Assembly (NCBI RefSeq): GCF_042682745.1
Contig: NZ_JBHUIO010000005.1
Location: forward strand, 1,116,001-1,180,000
Length of the DNA: 64,000 nucleotides
Reading direction: 5' to 3'
Origin: Tumebacillus_A lipolyticus
GTDB taxonomy: Bacteria; Bacillota; Bacilli; Tumebacillales; Tumebacillaceae
The notes below the pieces were generated by a model, which did not search any database, was not told the DNA's origin, and worked only from the letters and a program-made list of their open reading frames with translations. How positions within the stretch are numbered: the first letter of the stretch is position 1; the number at the start of each line of letters is the position of its first letter. Shown in pieces: positions 42,990 through 53,300 of the stretch. Position numbers and translations under genes: made by a program.

Positions 42990-44531
42990 CTACTTCTGCA
43001 AGATAAACCGCAACATCGGACTGATCAGCGGGTGAATCACCGAGACGTGACCCTCCCCCTCAAAACTGCGATGCTCGACACGGAGCCCCAACTCCTGATA
43101 GGGTGCGAGCATCCTGTAGAGGCGCTCCGCATCTTCCACCATCGATTGCTTCTCCTCCGCACCGATCGCGATCAGCAGATCAGCCTGTGCCTCCGCACCG
43201 AGCAGATTCGCTTCCAGCTCGGGCAACCTTTGCAGCAGGTGATGACCTTTCCACCAGACGGACGGGCTTCCGGCGATATAGTAGCGAAAGGCGGCCGGCT
43301 GGGAAAACAGCACATGGAGCGCAAAAAATCCTCCCAGCGAATGGCCGAACAGCGCCTGTTGCTGCCGATCGATCGGAAAGCGCCGCTCGATGGCAGGCTT
43401 CAGCTCCTCTTCGATAAAGGACAGAAACAGCTCCGCCCCGCCCGTCTCCGGCCACGGCGAACCGTCTGGGCGCTGCCTCAGCTCAGACGTGTCCGCCTGC
43501 ACCGTGTAGTCATAAAACCGTCGATCGGTCACGATCGGACCCACAGCATCATAGGCGATGCTGACGATGATCGCCGGCGGGAGACCCCGCGGCGGGCGCG
43601 TCTGCAGCCGTATCGCCTCTGCCAGCGACCCGAAGGATGCGTTGCCATCGAGCGAGTAGAGAACCGGATACCCTTGCTCCGGCGGCGGTGTGGTCGGCAC
43701 CGCCACCAAGATGCGATACTCGCGGCCGGTGCGCTTCGCATGCATCAGCCACTGCTCAGTTCCCGGGATGCTGTAGGCTGCCACCCGCATCTCCGCTTGA
43801 ACGGGGAACAGCCATTGCAGCGCTTCTGGAAACCGCTTGGTCATAAAAAGGTCATCATGCGTGCCTTCAGGCTCGACCACAAAGCGAACTTGCGAGGCGG
43901 GAATCCCTTTTTCGAGCAACAGCGCATAGGCGTTTCGCGTGTTCTGCACCATATCCTTCTGCGCGTTGTGCTTATAGATCCCCTCACAATCTCCGACCGA
44001 CATGAACAGGCGAATCTCCTTCGCCAAATCCCCTTGCTCTTTCATGTAGGCCATGACGCCCTCATACCAGAAAGAGGCGGACAGCAGGCCGATCCTGCCG
44101 AACGTCTCCGGTCGCCAGTAGGCGGCAAACAGCGAGATCAGCCCGCCGAGCGAGCCGCCGATGATCGCGGTGTGCTCCGCTTCCCGCTTGGTGCGATACT
44201 GCTGATCGATCCAGGGTTTGATCAGATCGGCGACCTCGTCCACATAGGCGCGCCCAATGCCAGCAAACGGCGGAATGCTGTCCACAAGCGGCAGTGCCGG
44301 CCACGGGGTGTATTCGTCATTTCTGTTGTGCGACGCGATCCCGACCAGAATCAGCTCGGTCAGTCTCCCTTGAGCAAACAGGTGATCCAGATAGTTGATA
44401 CATTGCGCAAACTGATCGCCGCCGTCTTGGATGTAGGCGACCGGATAACGACCTTCCGACTCGCGATAAGAAGGAGGAACGTATACGGTGAGCTCTCGTC
44501 CTTCCACCGTCATTTTATGCAATCGCTTCAT
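42990..44531 (-). CDS. Tandem-domain siderophore esterase
   Basis: A 513-residue protein made of two esterase-D/Fes-like alpha/beta domains. The first (1-245) has the nucleophile elbow GGSLGG and a C-terminal EGTHDD histidine; the second (about 250-513) has GHSLGG and EGEGHVSV. Both keep a plausible catalytic triad. Esterases of this group cut ferric catecholate siderophores (enterobactin, bacillibactin) to free iron in the cytoplasm; no signal peptide is present. It is the last gene of the iron operon, 22 bases after the second permease gene. ATG 44531 follows AAGAGGAGGACC. Confidence 0.88.
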   Translation of the reverse strand: MKRLHKMTVEGRELTVYVPPSYRESEGRYPVAYIQDGGDQFAQCINYLDHLFAQGRLTELILVGIASHNRNDEYTPWPALPLVDSIPPFAGIGRAYVDEVADLIKPWIDQQYRTKREAEHTAIIGGSLGGLISLFAAYWRPETFGRIGLLSASFWYEGVMAYMKEQGDLAKEIRLFMSVGDCEGIYKHNAQKDMVQNTRNAYALLLEKGIPASQVRFVVEPEGTHDDLFMTKRFPEALQWLFPVQAEMRVAAYSIPGTEQWLMHAKRTGREYRILVAVPTTPPPEQGYPVLYSLDGNASFGSLAEAIRLQTRPPRGLPPAIIVSIAYDAVGPIVTDRRFYDYTVQADTSELRQRPDGSPWPETGGAELFLSFIEEELKPAIERRFPIDRQQQALFGHSLGGFFALHVLFSQPAAFRYYIAGSPSVWWKGHHLLQRLPELEANLLGAEAQADLLIAIGAEEKQSMVEDAERLYRMLAPYQELGLRVEHRSFEGEGHVSVIHPLISPMLRFILQK

Positions 44532-44553
44532 AGGTCCTCCTCTTGAAACACCT

Positions 44554-45582
44554 TTACTTTCTCTTATTGCTGCGCATCAGCAGATAGACGTAATAGGGCA
44601 CGCCGATGACGGAGATGACGATGCCGACCGCAAGCTCTGCCGGCGCAAACACCGTCTTGCCGATAAAGTCGCCGATCATGACGAGCGCCGTCCCGATCAG
44701 ACCGCTGATCGGAATGATGCGCAGATGCTGAATGCCGACCAAGCGCCTCGCCAAGTGTGGCGCGATCAGCCCGACGAAGCTGATGCTGCCGGCAACAGAT
44801 ACGCTCGCGCTCACCAGCCCGATGCTGCAGAGCAGCAGCACGTTTTTCTCCCGTTCCACAGAGACGCCCAAGCTTCTGACGCTGTCTTCCGCCATCTGAA
44901 ACAGATCCAAGATGTGCGCGCGGAACATGAGGATCGGCAACAGCAGGATCAGCCAGGGCAGCACGGTGACGACAAACTTCCAGTTGGCGCTGTGCAAGCT
45001 GCCCGCCAGCCAGGCGACCGCCATCTCGAAGTCGTTCGGATTCATCTTCAGCGACACGTACATCGTGATCGCGGAGAATCCGGAGGCGATCGCGATCCCG
45101 ACCAGGATCAGCCGCTGCGTGTCCAGCCTGCCGCCATGCATGGCGAACAGGTAGATGAGCGCCACGGCGATCAACCCGCCGACCAGCCCGAACATCGGCA
45201 TCGTCAGCACCGCCAGCCAACCGGTCTGCTGCATCGTCCCTTGGAACAGCAGCATGAACAGCACGATCGCCATCCCCGCTCCCGCATTGATGCCGAGGAT
45301 GCCAGGGTCGGCCAGCCCGTTTCGCGTGATGCCTTGGATCACAGCGCCTGCCGCACCGAGCGCAAAACCGACCAAAGCGCCCAGCACGATGCGCGGAAGT
45401 CGAAACTCGAAGACGACCATCACGTGCGCTTCGTCCTGATCGATCCGCAGCAGCGTCTTGACCACTTCGAGCACCGACATGTCGAACGTCCCGTTGGTCA
45501 GGCTGAGATAGAGGGCGACCGCGATGATCGCCAAGCAGATCGCCACGACTGTCAAATAGCGTGGGAGCGATTGGTTACGCAT
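44554..45582 (-). CDS. FecCD-type siderophore permease, second subunit
   Basis: A 342-residue membrane protein with about ten hydrophobic segments and the FecCD patterns: LPRIVLGALVGFALGAAGAV near the start, GLADPGILGINAGAGMAIV and the cytoplasmic coupling stretch FVGLIAPHLARRLVG. It forms a heterodimeric permease with the product of the upstream gene, which it overlaps by 8 bases. No ATPase gene is in the operon, so a shared ATPase encoded elsewhere must power it. Confidence 0.93.
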   Translation of the reverse strand: MRNQSLPRYLTVVAICLAIIAVALYLSLTNGTFDMSVLEVVKTLLRIDQDEAHVMVVFEFRLPRIVLGALVGFALGAAGAVIQGITRNGLADPGILGINAGAGMAIVLFMLLFQGTMQQTGWLAVLTMPMFGLVGGLIAVALIYLFAMHGGRLDTQRLILVGIAIASGFSAITMYVSLKMNPNDFEMAVAWLAGSLHSANWKFVVTVLPWLILLLPILMFRAHILDLFQMAEDSVRSLGVSVEREKNVLLLCSIGLVSASVSVAGSISFVGLIAPHLARRLVGIQHLRIIPISGLIGTALVMIGDFIGKTVFAPAELAVGIVISVIGVPYYVYLLMRSNKRK

Positions 45583-46591
45583 GTCGCCCGCCCCCTTTCG
45601 TCCTGATCAGGTAGAGGAAGAAAGGAACGCCGAACAGCGCGGTGACGACGCCGATCGGCGTCTCAAACGGCGCGTTGACAAATCGAGAGATGATGTCGCA
45701 CAGCGCCAAGAACAGCCCGCCGAGCGCCGCGGAGACTGGGATGATCCTCCGGTAATCAACCCCGACCAGAAACCGCGAGATGTGCGGGATGATCAGGCCG
45801 ATAAAGGCGATCTTGCCAGCCAAGGCGACCGATATGCCGGTCAGAATGACGACTGCCAACATCGAGATCAGCTTGACGATCCATGTGCGCTGGCCGAGGC
45901 CGGCAGCCACATCCTCGCCGAGCGAGAGGACGGAGATCGACTTGGAGATCCCGATCGCCAGCGCCAGCCCGACGATCGCGAACGGAATCGACAGCTTGAT
46001 CAGGGCAGGGTCCATCTGGTCGAGCCGAGCGTTGTACCAGAAGCTCACGTTTTGCGAGATCTGAAAATAGCTGGCGGCCGCCGCCGAAACCCCGCTCAAG
46101 AAAGTGCCGATGATCGTGCCGAGAATGGCCAAGCGCACAGGTGTCAGTCCGCCTGGGATCAGCCGGGCGATCCCAAAGACCATGCCCGCGCCGAGCGCCG
46201 AGCCGATCAGCGAAAACGTGATCAGCAGCGTGGAGGGCGCATCTGGCAGAAAGACCATAAACAGCGTGACGACAAAGACAGACCCATCCGAGACGCCCAT
46301 GATCGAAGGAGAGGCGAGATCGTTTCGAGTCATCCCTTGCATCAGCGCGCCGGATACTGCCAGAAAGGCACCGATCAGCATCGCGCCGATCACTCTGGGC
46401 AATCGAGAGCTGATGATGATCTGATGATCCACATTTTCCGGGTCAAAATGTATGAACGATTGCCAGATGATATCTGCCGTGATCTGCTTGGCCCCGTAGA
46501 GGATGGAGAAAAAACAGAGCAGAACAGCAAGAACCGGGGTCATCACCAGGATGACCCCCGGAAGTGAAATTTTGAATCGCATCTGCAACAC
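45575..46591 (-). CDS. FecCD-type siderophore permease, first subunit
   Basis: A 338-residue FecCD permease. It has LPRVIGAMLIGAFLAVSGALMQG, RNDLASPSIMGVSDG and the coupling stretch FIGLIIPHISRFLVG. The start lies 11 bases after the binding-protein stop codon and the end overlaps the second permease gene. Together with the lipoprotein and esterase genes this is a ferric-siderophore uptake operon of the FeuABC-BesA type seen in Bacillus. Confidence 0.93.
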   Translation of the reverse strand: MLQMRFKISLPGVILVMTPVLAVLLCFFSILYGAKQITADIIWQSFIHFDPENVDHQIIISSRLPRVIGAMLIGAFLAVSGALMQGMTRNDLASPSIMGVSDGSVFVVTLFMVFLPDAPSTLLITFSLIGSALGAGMVFGIARLIPGGLTPVRLAILGTIIGTFLSGVSAAAASYFQISQNVSFWYNARLDQMDPALIKLSIPFAIVGLALAIGISKSISVLSLGEDVAAGLGQRTWIVKLISMLAVVILTGISVALAGKIAFIGLIIPHISRFLVGVDYRRIIPVSAALGGLFLALCDIISRFVNAPFETPIGVVTALFGVPFFLYLIRTKGGGRHA

Positions 46592-46602
46592 ACCTTATGC
46601 AG

Positions 46603-47562
46603 CTATTTTGACAAGTTGCTTACCGCCGCTTTTAGGAACTCGACCTTGCTGTACGCAGTGCCGCCCTGTGCGAGCGGATCGATGACGTTGACAAACGTCT
46701 TGTCGTTTTTGAACGCGTTGATGTTCTTGAGGATCGGATTGTTCTGCAGTTCCTTCAGCGCATTCGGCGTTTCTGCGTTCTCATCGGCTGCAAATTGGAT
46801 GAACAGATAGTCTGGGTTCATCTCAGCAAACTTCTCCACCGAGATCAGCTCTTGCTTCTTGACCGCCTTCACTTCTTCCGGCACCTTCAGACCGAGATCT
46901 CCGTACAGCACCGGGTTGAAGAACACGTCTGCCGGATAGAGATAGATCTTCCCGGTGCGAACTCGTGCTGCGACCACTTTCTTATCCTGCAGCTTGCTGG
47001 TGAACTCCGTTTTTGCCTTCTCCAGATCCGCTTTGTACTTGTCGATCTCCTTTTTCGCCTGATCCTGTTTGCCGCTCAGCTCGCCGAGCAGGGTCAGGTT
47101 CGCTTCCCAATCGGTCGCGATATGAGAGTAGGGGATCGTCGGCGCGATCTTTTTCAACTGCTCGATCACCTCAGGCTTGAACTTGCTCGAACCGAGGATG
47201 ACGTCCGGTTTCAAAGCGAGGATCGACTCGAAGTTCGGTTCGGTCTTCTCACCGACCGATTTCGCCTCTTTGGTGATCGACTCGAACAGCGGTGGGAACT
47301 TGCCGGAGAACGAGATCGCACCGACCGGACTGACATCGAGCAAGATCGCATCTTCCATCGCTTCGACCGCACCCGTCATGACGATCCGCTCCGTTTTCGT
47401 CGGAAGCTCATACTCATTGCCCAAATACTTCACAACTTTCGTTTTCGGTTCTTCTTTCTCCGTCGCCGGCGTGTCTTTTGGCGCGGTGCTGTTGTTTCCA
47501 CAGCCGACCAGCATCATGGCCACCGCTCCAAGCATGAGCAGACTCGTTGCAAATTTTTTCAT
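46603..47562 (-). CDS. Iron-siderophore substrate-binding lipoprotein
   Basis: A 319-residue FeuA/FhuD-type binding protein. The signal peptide MKKFATSLLMLGAVAMMLVGC ends in a lipobox with the lipidated cysteine at residue 21. The mature part has the two-lobe class III layout: YELPTKTERIVMTG, FESILALKPDVILGS and the C-terminal AVSNLSK helix. It captures a ferric siderophore on the outside and passes it to the two permeases. ATG 47562 follows AAGGAGCGC. A Fur box lies 45 bases upstream. Confidence 0.93.
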   Translation of the reverse strand: MKKFATSLLMLGAVAMMLVGCGNNSTAPKDTPATEKEEPKTKVVKYLGNEYELPTKTERIVMTGAVEAMEDAILLDVSPVGAISFSGKFPPLFESITKEAKSVGEKTEPNFESILALKPDVILGSSKFKPEVIEQLKKIAPTIPYSHIATDWEANLTLLGELSGKQDQAKKEIDKYKADLEKAKTEFTSKLQDKKVVAARVRTGKIYLYPADVFFNPVLYGDLGLKVPEEVKAVKKQELISVEKFAEMNPDYLFIQFAADENAETPNALKELQNNPILKNINAFKNDKTFVNVIDPLAQGGTAYSKVEFLKAAVSNLSK

Positions 47563-47606
47563 ATCGACTTTGCGCTCCTTTTTGCATCTATTGGCTCGAT
47601 CCAATT

Positions 47607-47625
47607 GATAATGATTATCATTTAC
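47607..47625 (-). promoter_or_regulatory. Fur box in front of the siderophore uptake operon
   Basis: GATAATGATTATCATTTAC matches the 19-base Fur consensus at 16 of 19 positions. It lies upstream of the binding-protein gene, so the operon should be repressed when iron is plentiful. Confidence 0.82.
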
Positions 47626-47674
47626 GATGATAGTCGCTTTCGGCTCATTCGAACATGGACGATCACCAGAAAAG

Positions 47675-49303
47675 TTATGGACGATTTCCAGACAGGAGCT
47701 GACAGGCATCGTCGAGCATCCGTTCCAGCGCGATCGGCGAATATTCACGCCACGGCTCGGAGGCGATCAGGTGCAGCCTGTTTTCCCGCACCGCTTTGAG
47801 CGACAGCCACTGCGGCGTCTCTTGCATCTGCTTCCAAGCGCGCAGCGTGTCCGACTCCTGCCAGACGAGCAGGAGAACATGATCGGCACCACAAGTGTCC
47901 AACTGCTCAAGCGTCATCGGCAGGTTGAACGGCAGCTCGGCAGCCGGATAGGGGGATTGAAAGCCCAGGGCGCTGTAAAGCACATCTGACATGCCGCGGT
48001 TGCAGTGGACGGTCAGCTGATCCTCTTGCAGTCGTAGGGTCAACACGCTGTTCTCCTGCGCCTGCTTGCCGATCTTATCGCGAACGGTCGCCAGCTTACG
48101 TTCAAACGATGCGATCCACCTTTGCGCCTGCACAGGCTCTTCCAACAGCTCGGCGACCGCCAGCAGCTGCCGTTGCCAACCTTCTCGCTCGCTCGGCAGC
48201 TCAAACACAGGGGCGATCGCCGCCAGCCGCTCCTGCTCCCATCCGTCCAATCCGGGCGAGCAGATGATCAGATCTGGCGAGGCTGCCGCGAGCTTGTCGA
48301 GGTTGGCACTCCGGTTGTGATTCTGCCGGTACGCGTCCAGATGAATCGGAATGTCCGCACCGAATAGATCGTTATAGTACCTCGTCCACTTTGCATGCAG
48401 GGGAGCGGCATACGGGATGACCTCAAGCGGCATCAGATAGCCGATCAGCGAAGTGGAGCCGTAGACTGCCACTTTGCGCTGCCGCTTCTTGATGAAGGCG
48501 GAAGGGGACATGCCCACCTCCTTCTTGAACTTGCGACTGAAATAAAACTCATCCCGATAGCCGACCTCGTGGGCAACATCGCGCAGCAGACGCTCGGAGC
48601 ACAACATCAGCTGTTTCGCTTTGCTCATCCTGATCTGCGTCAGATGATCGAGCACGCTCACCCCGTACCTTTTTTTGAACAGGTCGACAAAATATTTTGG
48701 ACTCAAGCCGGCGATTCCGGCCAAGCGATCGATCGTCAGGTCATCCGCAAAATGCGCTTCCATATACGCTTTTGACCGTTCCATCGCCTGATGCGTGTCA
48801 TCCTGCGCTCTGTTGCTCGCCGCTGACAACACCTCAACCAACAGCTCTTGGAACAGCGCCTGTGCTCGCCACCATCGGAGCGGCTCCGCACTGCAAAATT
48901 GTTCGTGCATCGAGCGGCACAGCGCGTGCAAACGCCCTGCCGGCTCGACCTTGATGCTGCTGCTGTCCGGCAGAATCCCTTCCGCCAAAACCGCGTGCAT
49001 CTTCGTTCGGCTCGGGTTGGAGACCTGAAAAAAACCGAAGCGAATCTGGGCGACTGACAGCACCTCTTGCCCTCCCGCCGAAATCCCGAACGTGCTTTCC
49101 GGCGGACAGATGTAAACCGTATCCTGACGCATGGGACAGGATGCGGACCCTCGCTCCAAAATGCCCTCTCCACTCAGCAGAACGAGGAGCGTAAACGTAT
49201 TTGTCAGATGCTGACCTTGTTGAAAGGCGCTGTCGCCCGCGATGAGTTCTACCTCCCAAAGCGTTGCGCTCATCTTGCCTATTTCAAGTGGTAACGACAT
49301 CAC
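47675..49303 (-). CDS. btr: AraC regulator with a siderophore-binding domain (Btr-like)
   Basis: A 542-residue fused regulator. Residues 1-160 are a cupin-like N-terminus, residues about 175-275 the AraC helix-turn-helix pair (IDRLAGIAGLSPKYFVDLFKKRYGV; VAHEVGYRDEFYFSRKFKKEVG), and residues about 280-542 a periplasmic-binding-like domain related to FeuA (KVAVYGSTSLIGYLMPLEVIPYA and LAAASPDLIICSPG). In Bacillus subtilis the Btr protein of this layout binds ferri-bacillibactin in the cytoplasm and activates feuABC. Its position directly upstream of the uptake operon fits that role. A Fur box lies just upstream of the start (GTG 49303 or ATG 49300). Confidence 0.92.
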   Translation of the reverse strand: MMSLPLEIGKMSATLWEVELIAGDSAFQQGQHLTNTFTLLVLLSGEGILERGSASCPMRQDTVYICPPESTFGISAGGQEVLSVAQIRFGFFQVSNPSRTKMHAVLAEGILPDSSSIKVEPAGRLHALCRSMHEQFCSAEPLRWWRAQALFQELLVEVLSAASNRAQDDTHQAMERSKAYMEAHFADDLTIDRLAGIAGLSPKYFVDLFKKRYGVSVLDHLTQIRMSKAKQLMLCSERLLRDVAHEVGYRDEFYFSRKFKKEVGMSPSAFIKKRQRKVAVYGSTSLIGYLMPLEVIPYAAPLHAKWTRYYNDLFGADIPIHLDAYRQNHNRSANLDKLAAASPDLIICSPGLDGWEQERLAAIAPVFELPSEREGWQRQLLAVAELLEEPVQAQRWIASFERKLATVRDKIGKQAQENSVLTLRLQEDQLTVHCNRGMSDVLYSALGFQSPYPAAELPFNLPMTLEQLDTCGADHVLLLVWQESDTLRAWKQMQETPQWLSLKAVRENRLHLIASEPWREYSPIALERMLDDACQLLSGNRP

Positions 49304-49320
49304 TGCATACCCCTTTAAAT

Positions 49321-49339
49321 GAGAATGGTTATCATTTTC
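49321..49339 (-). promoter_or_regulatory. Fur box in front of the Btr-like gene
   Basis: GAGAATGGTTATCATTTTC matches the Fur consensus at about 15 of 19 positions. It ends 17 bases upstream of the start codon. Confidence 0.75.
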
Positions 49340-49556
49340 ATATAAAGCATAACAAATTCTCCCGTTCCAGCGCTAGAGGTAAGTGTCGACAGCCGCTCGA
49401 TCTGCTCCCGCAGCGGGGAGTGAATCGTCGGTTCACGATTGGCAAGAAGCGGACGTTGAGGATTGGAAAGGCTGTATTTTTATGTAGGTCAACTGTGTAC
49501 TTTTTACAACTCAGGTGTGTAAACAAGCGGATTGATCAGTTTTGAGCTTCCCGTTC

Positions 49557-49633
49557 TGACCTCCTGACATTCTATCGACCCGAGGAATCGGGAAGACATC
49601 GTCGAATAGGAAAGGTAAAACGTCAGGAGGTCA
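49557..49633 (+). promoter_or_regulatory. Hairpin that hides the Shine-Dalgarno site of the GrpB-family gene
   Basis: TGACCTCCTGAC (49557-49568) and GTCAGGAGGTCA (49622-49633) are perfect 12-base complements, and the second contains the whole AGGAGGT ribosome binding site, 5 bases before ATG 49639. Between them TTCTATCGAC can pair with GTCGAATAG with a bulge, and CCCGA with TCGGG, so the structure can extend inward. Seen directly: the complementarity. Inferred: control of translation. Confidence 0.6.
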
Positions 49634-49638
49634 GGCAA

Positions 49639-50154
49639 ATGAATGTTGTGGTTGCGAAACATGACGAGACATGGGCACGAATGTTCAGCGAAGAGTCGCA
49701 AAAGATCCGGCATATTTTGGGTGATCAGCTGATCGACATTCATCATATCGGGAGCACGTCAGTTCCTCAGTTGTCCGCCAAACCGATCATCGATATCATG
49801 CCGGTCGTGCGGGACATCGAACAGGTCGATTTGGTCAATGAGCAGATGACAGCGCTCGGTTATGAATGCATGGGCGAGTTCGGGATGCAAGGAAGGCGGT
49901 ATTTCCGCAAAGGCGGAGATCGCCGCACACATCATGTTCACGTCTTTCAAGCGGGTAACGCGGAAGATATCGATCGCCATCTGGCTGTCAGAGACTACCT
50001 TCGGGCACATGCAGATGTGGCGAAGCAGTACGGAGATCTAAAAGAGAGTCTCGCAAAACAATTTCCACAGGACATCGAAGCGTATATGGACGGCAAAGAT
50101 GCGTTCGTAAAAGAGCTGGAGAGAAAGGCGCTAGACTGGTATATGAAGCGGTAA
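49639..50154 (+). CDS. GrpB/UPF0157 family protein (nucleotidyltransferase-fold)
   Basis: A 171-residue cytoplasmic protein of the GrpB (UPF0157) family. Landmarks are HHIGSTSVPQLSAKPIIDIMP (a G-S motif and a carboxylate in the nucleotidyltransferase-like core) and RTHHVHVFQAGN further on. The family is related to the C-terminal extension of some dephospho-CoA kinases; its reaction is not established. The Shine-Dalgarno sequence lies in a long hairpin (49557-49633), which suggests regulated translation. It is a single gene followed by a terminator at 50310. Confidence 0.9.
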   Translation: MNVVVAKHDETWARMFSEESQKIRHILGDQLIDIHHIGSTSVPQLSAKPIIDIMPVVRDIEQVDLVNEQMTALGYECMGEFGMQGRRYFRKGGDRRTHHVHVFQAGNAEDIDRHLAVRDYLRAHADVAKQYGDLKESLAKQFPQDIEAYMDGKDAFVKELERKALDWYMKR

Positions 50155-50309
50155 CGAGTTTGCCCGCCCCGAGCGCCCCGACATCGAGGCGACTTTTTCC
50201 CTCTAAAAGCATGGAGATCCTGCCCGGCAGCTCCCTTGCGTTAAGGAGCGGGGTGGAGCTCTCCTCTTACGTCTTCGGTGTTTCTCGATTCTGATCAATG
50301 TACAGCAAA

Positions 50310-50353
50310 AAGACCTCCCGTCCGCCAACTGGCATTGGGAGGTCTTCTTTACT
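50310..50353. terminator. Terminator with an AAGACCTCCC/GGGAGGTCTT stem
   Basis: A perfect 10-bp stem flanked by AAAAAG and CTTTACT. It lies between the convergent GrpB-family and SLH genes and can serve both; same stem family as those at 4420 and 21507. Confidence 0.85.
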
Positions 50354-50395
50354 TGTCATCCTCGTCCAACCGCTTGCACGACTGCGAGGGACGAC

Positions 50396-53300
50396 CTATT
50401 TCGATGTGCCGCTGGCAGCACTCTGGATCGCCTCAAACGCCCAGTGTGATGATGGCACATCTGCGTACATCGCCGCGCCCGCAGCGGTCGGTTTGAGATC
50501 GAACAGTTTGTTCAGGATCACCACCGCTTCGGCGCGGCTTAACGCTTGCTCCGGTCGAAACGCACCGTCCGGATACCCGCTCAGCAGACCGACCGCCTGT
50601 GCCCAGCAGATCGCATCTGCCGCCCAATGACCCTCTGTGTCCACAAAGCCAGAGCCGTTTTGAACCGCATCGCCTCCTTTGCGGAAAGCGGTCAGCAGCA
50701 CGGCCATCTCGGCGCGCGTGATCGGCTGGTCAGGGCGGAAGGTGCCATCCGGATAGCCTTTCATGACACCGCGGGCGGAGGTGAAGCGAATCGCATCTGC
50801 TGCCCACATCGTGGCGGAGACGTCGGTGAAAGTAGTCTCTCCACCGCTAGCTTTCGCACCGAAAAAGCGGGCGAAGATGGCTGCTACCTCCGCGCGCGTC
50901 GTGCTTGCGTTCGGCTTGAACAAACCGCCCGGGTAGCCCGAGATGTAAGCCGCCCGCGCACCGCCCTCAAACGCGCTCCACCCGCTCACTCTCACCAGCG
51001 CAAGTATGCCCAGCTTCGCAACATCAACCTGCAAGGTGATCGCTTTAGCGTTTCCATCAGCAGCGACGATGCGTCCCCGCGTCAGTTCCTTCGTTCCATC
51101 CTTGTATTCGATGTAGACCCCGACATCTTCGTTGCCTGCCGCATCGTCGATCGGCAGGGTCAGCGTCGCTTTGCCGTTTGGCAGAGTGAGCAGATTCGTC
51201 TCGATCGGCACCGGGTCGCCGATGACAGCTACTGACCCGCTGCCAGCCGTCAACAGAACGGTCGGCGAAGCTTCTGCCCGCTTGCTCATGCTCGCACGGC
51301 TCGCATCATCTCGAAGGGGAGAAACGCGGAGTGTCACGCTCTCTTTACCCCCTTGTAGCGAAGCGGACGGGAGGAGCAGATCCGCATCTTTCGTCCGCAG
51401 ATCGAGAGCGATCCCGCCTGTTGCCAGCGCGTTTGCCGTTCCTTGCGGCAGCGCGACCACAAGTTCTGACGCATCCGACTTGGAAGCGGGCCAGACGATC
51501 TCCAGCTTGTCTTTCCCCGCCGCCTTCAGCTTCGTGATCGCCATTCTCACAAACGCTTCTGACAGCTCCAGCGCATCTTTTCGCCGCCCGTCCTGCCCCA
51601 AGGTACGCTGAACGGTCAAGCTTCCGATCCATTCGCGATCTGAGTAGACGTCCAGCGTATAGGAGTTCGGGTTTCCGCCGTCGCCGATTCCGATCTTTTT
51701 CTTCTCAAACGCTGTGATCGCCTCTTGGAGGGCGGCCACCGCCAGATTCACCTTCTTTTGCGTGACGAGCGGAGTATCGAACAGCGCACCCGCCGCATCG
51801 ATCGCCGCTTGCAAGATCGCTTTGGAGCCAACCGGATATTCCCCCGGCGCTGCCCCTTCTTTCGCTTGCATGTGGAGCGTCCGCGCAAGATCGAAAACTC
51901 TTTCCAATTCGGTCATATCGATTGGAACTTCCTTCATCACAAATTCGTCTGTCGCATCGTAGAGCGCAGTGAGTGCCGCATCGACTTGCTCTTGCGTGGC
52001 GAGCGCATCGTTTTTCACCGCTTTAGCCGCGTCGATCGCCGCTTGCAAGATCGCTTTGGAGCCGACCGGATACTCCCCCGGCGCTCCCCCTTCAACCGCG
52101 TCATCATGAAGAGATTGTGCGTTCACAATCGCGGCGCTCAGCCACGCTTTCTCGACCCGCACCTTTTGTGCTTCAAACGCTGCCACCGCCTCTTGGAGCG
52201 CCGTGACCGCCGCATTGATCTGCCCTTGCGTGGCAAGTGGGTTGATCTGCACCGCCTGCGCCGCGCCGATCGCCGCTTGCAAAATCGCCTTAGAGCCTTG
52301 AGCGTATTGGCCGTCCGCCGCTCCCTCCACAGCGTTGTCATGCTTGCTCTGCGCCGCCTCGATCGCGTCTGTCAACGGTTGAAGATCGGTGATCGGGATG
52401 TCGACTCCAGTTCGAACGCTCTCCGCCCGATCGGCGACCGTGTCGGTGAGCGTGACGTACACTTTCGTCATTTCGATCCCGCGCACGAACTGCAAGGTCA
52501 GCGGGCCATTTGCCTGCCCTTGCTGCTTCGTCTGAATGGGACTGCCGTTCGCCGCAAGCTCATAAACTTTGACCACCGCATCGGCCGCAACCTCATCGAT
52601 CTTCAGGCTGTACGACCCATCCCCGTTTGGCGCGATCTGGATCGCATCTGGCGAGATCGCTGGCGTCACCGGTTGCTTGACCTCAACCTGAAGGGTCACC
52701 GTCACCGTGTGCAGTTGACCATCGCTCACCTCCACGCGCACCTCGGTCTGCCCGATGCCTTGCGGTTGAACGACCAATCGGTTCGAGTCGATCGAAACTG
52801 TCGCGACGCTCGAATCATCGGAGGCAGGTGTGGAGAGCGTCAGCGGGTCGTCATCCTCGTCTGTCGCCAACTGGCTCGGATCAAACGAGACGGCAGGCGC
52901 TCCCCGCTCGATCGTCGCCGTCAAATTTGCCGCTGGAGTCGGCGGCACATTCGGCGGTTGGTCTAACACCAAATTGTAAAATCTGTACTCATCAATGATC
53001 TTCAGGCCTTCTACTTCCCGAAACAGCGTCAGCCACGCTTCGCCAGTCGTCGTCGGAGTCGCTGGCAGCCTGACTTCATTGCCGCTCGCCGTGCTGGACA
53101 TCGCAATGGTGTACGATTTCCCCTCCTCCAAAAAAACGCCAGCTGGCAGGATCATATCGATCATCGACATGCTCTCATTCACCATCAGCGCTTGGGGCGT
53201 GTACGAAACAGAATCGGTGTTGTTCAGAATCACATAGTCGCTCTTTTTATGAAGCGTTTGATTCGTCTCAAGCCAAGCGCTGTTGCCCGCCTGATTCGGG

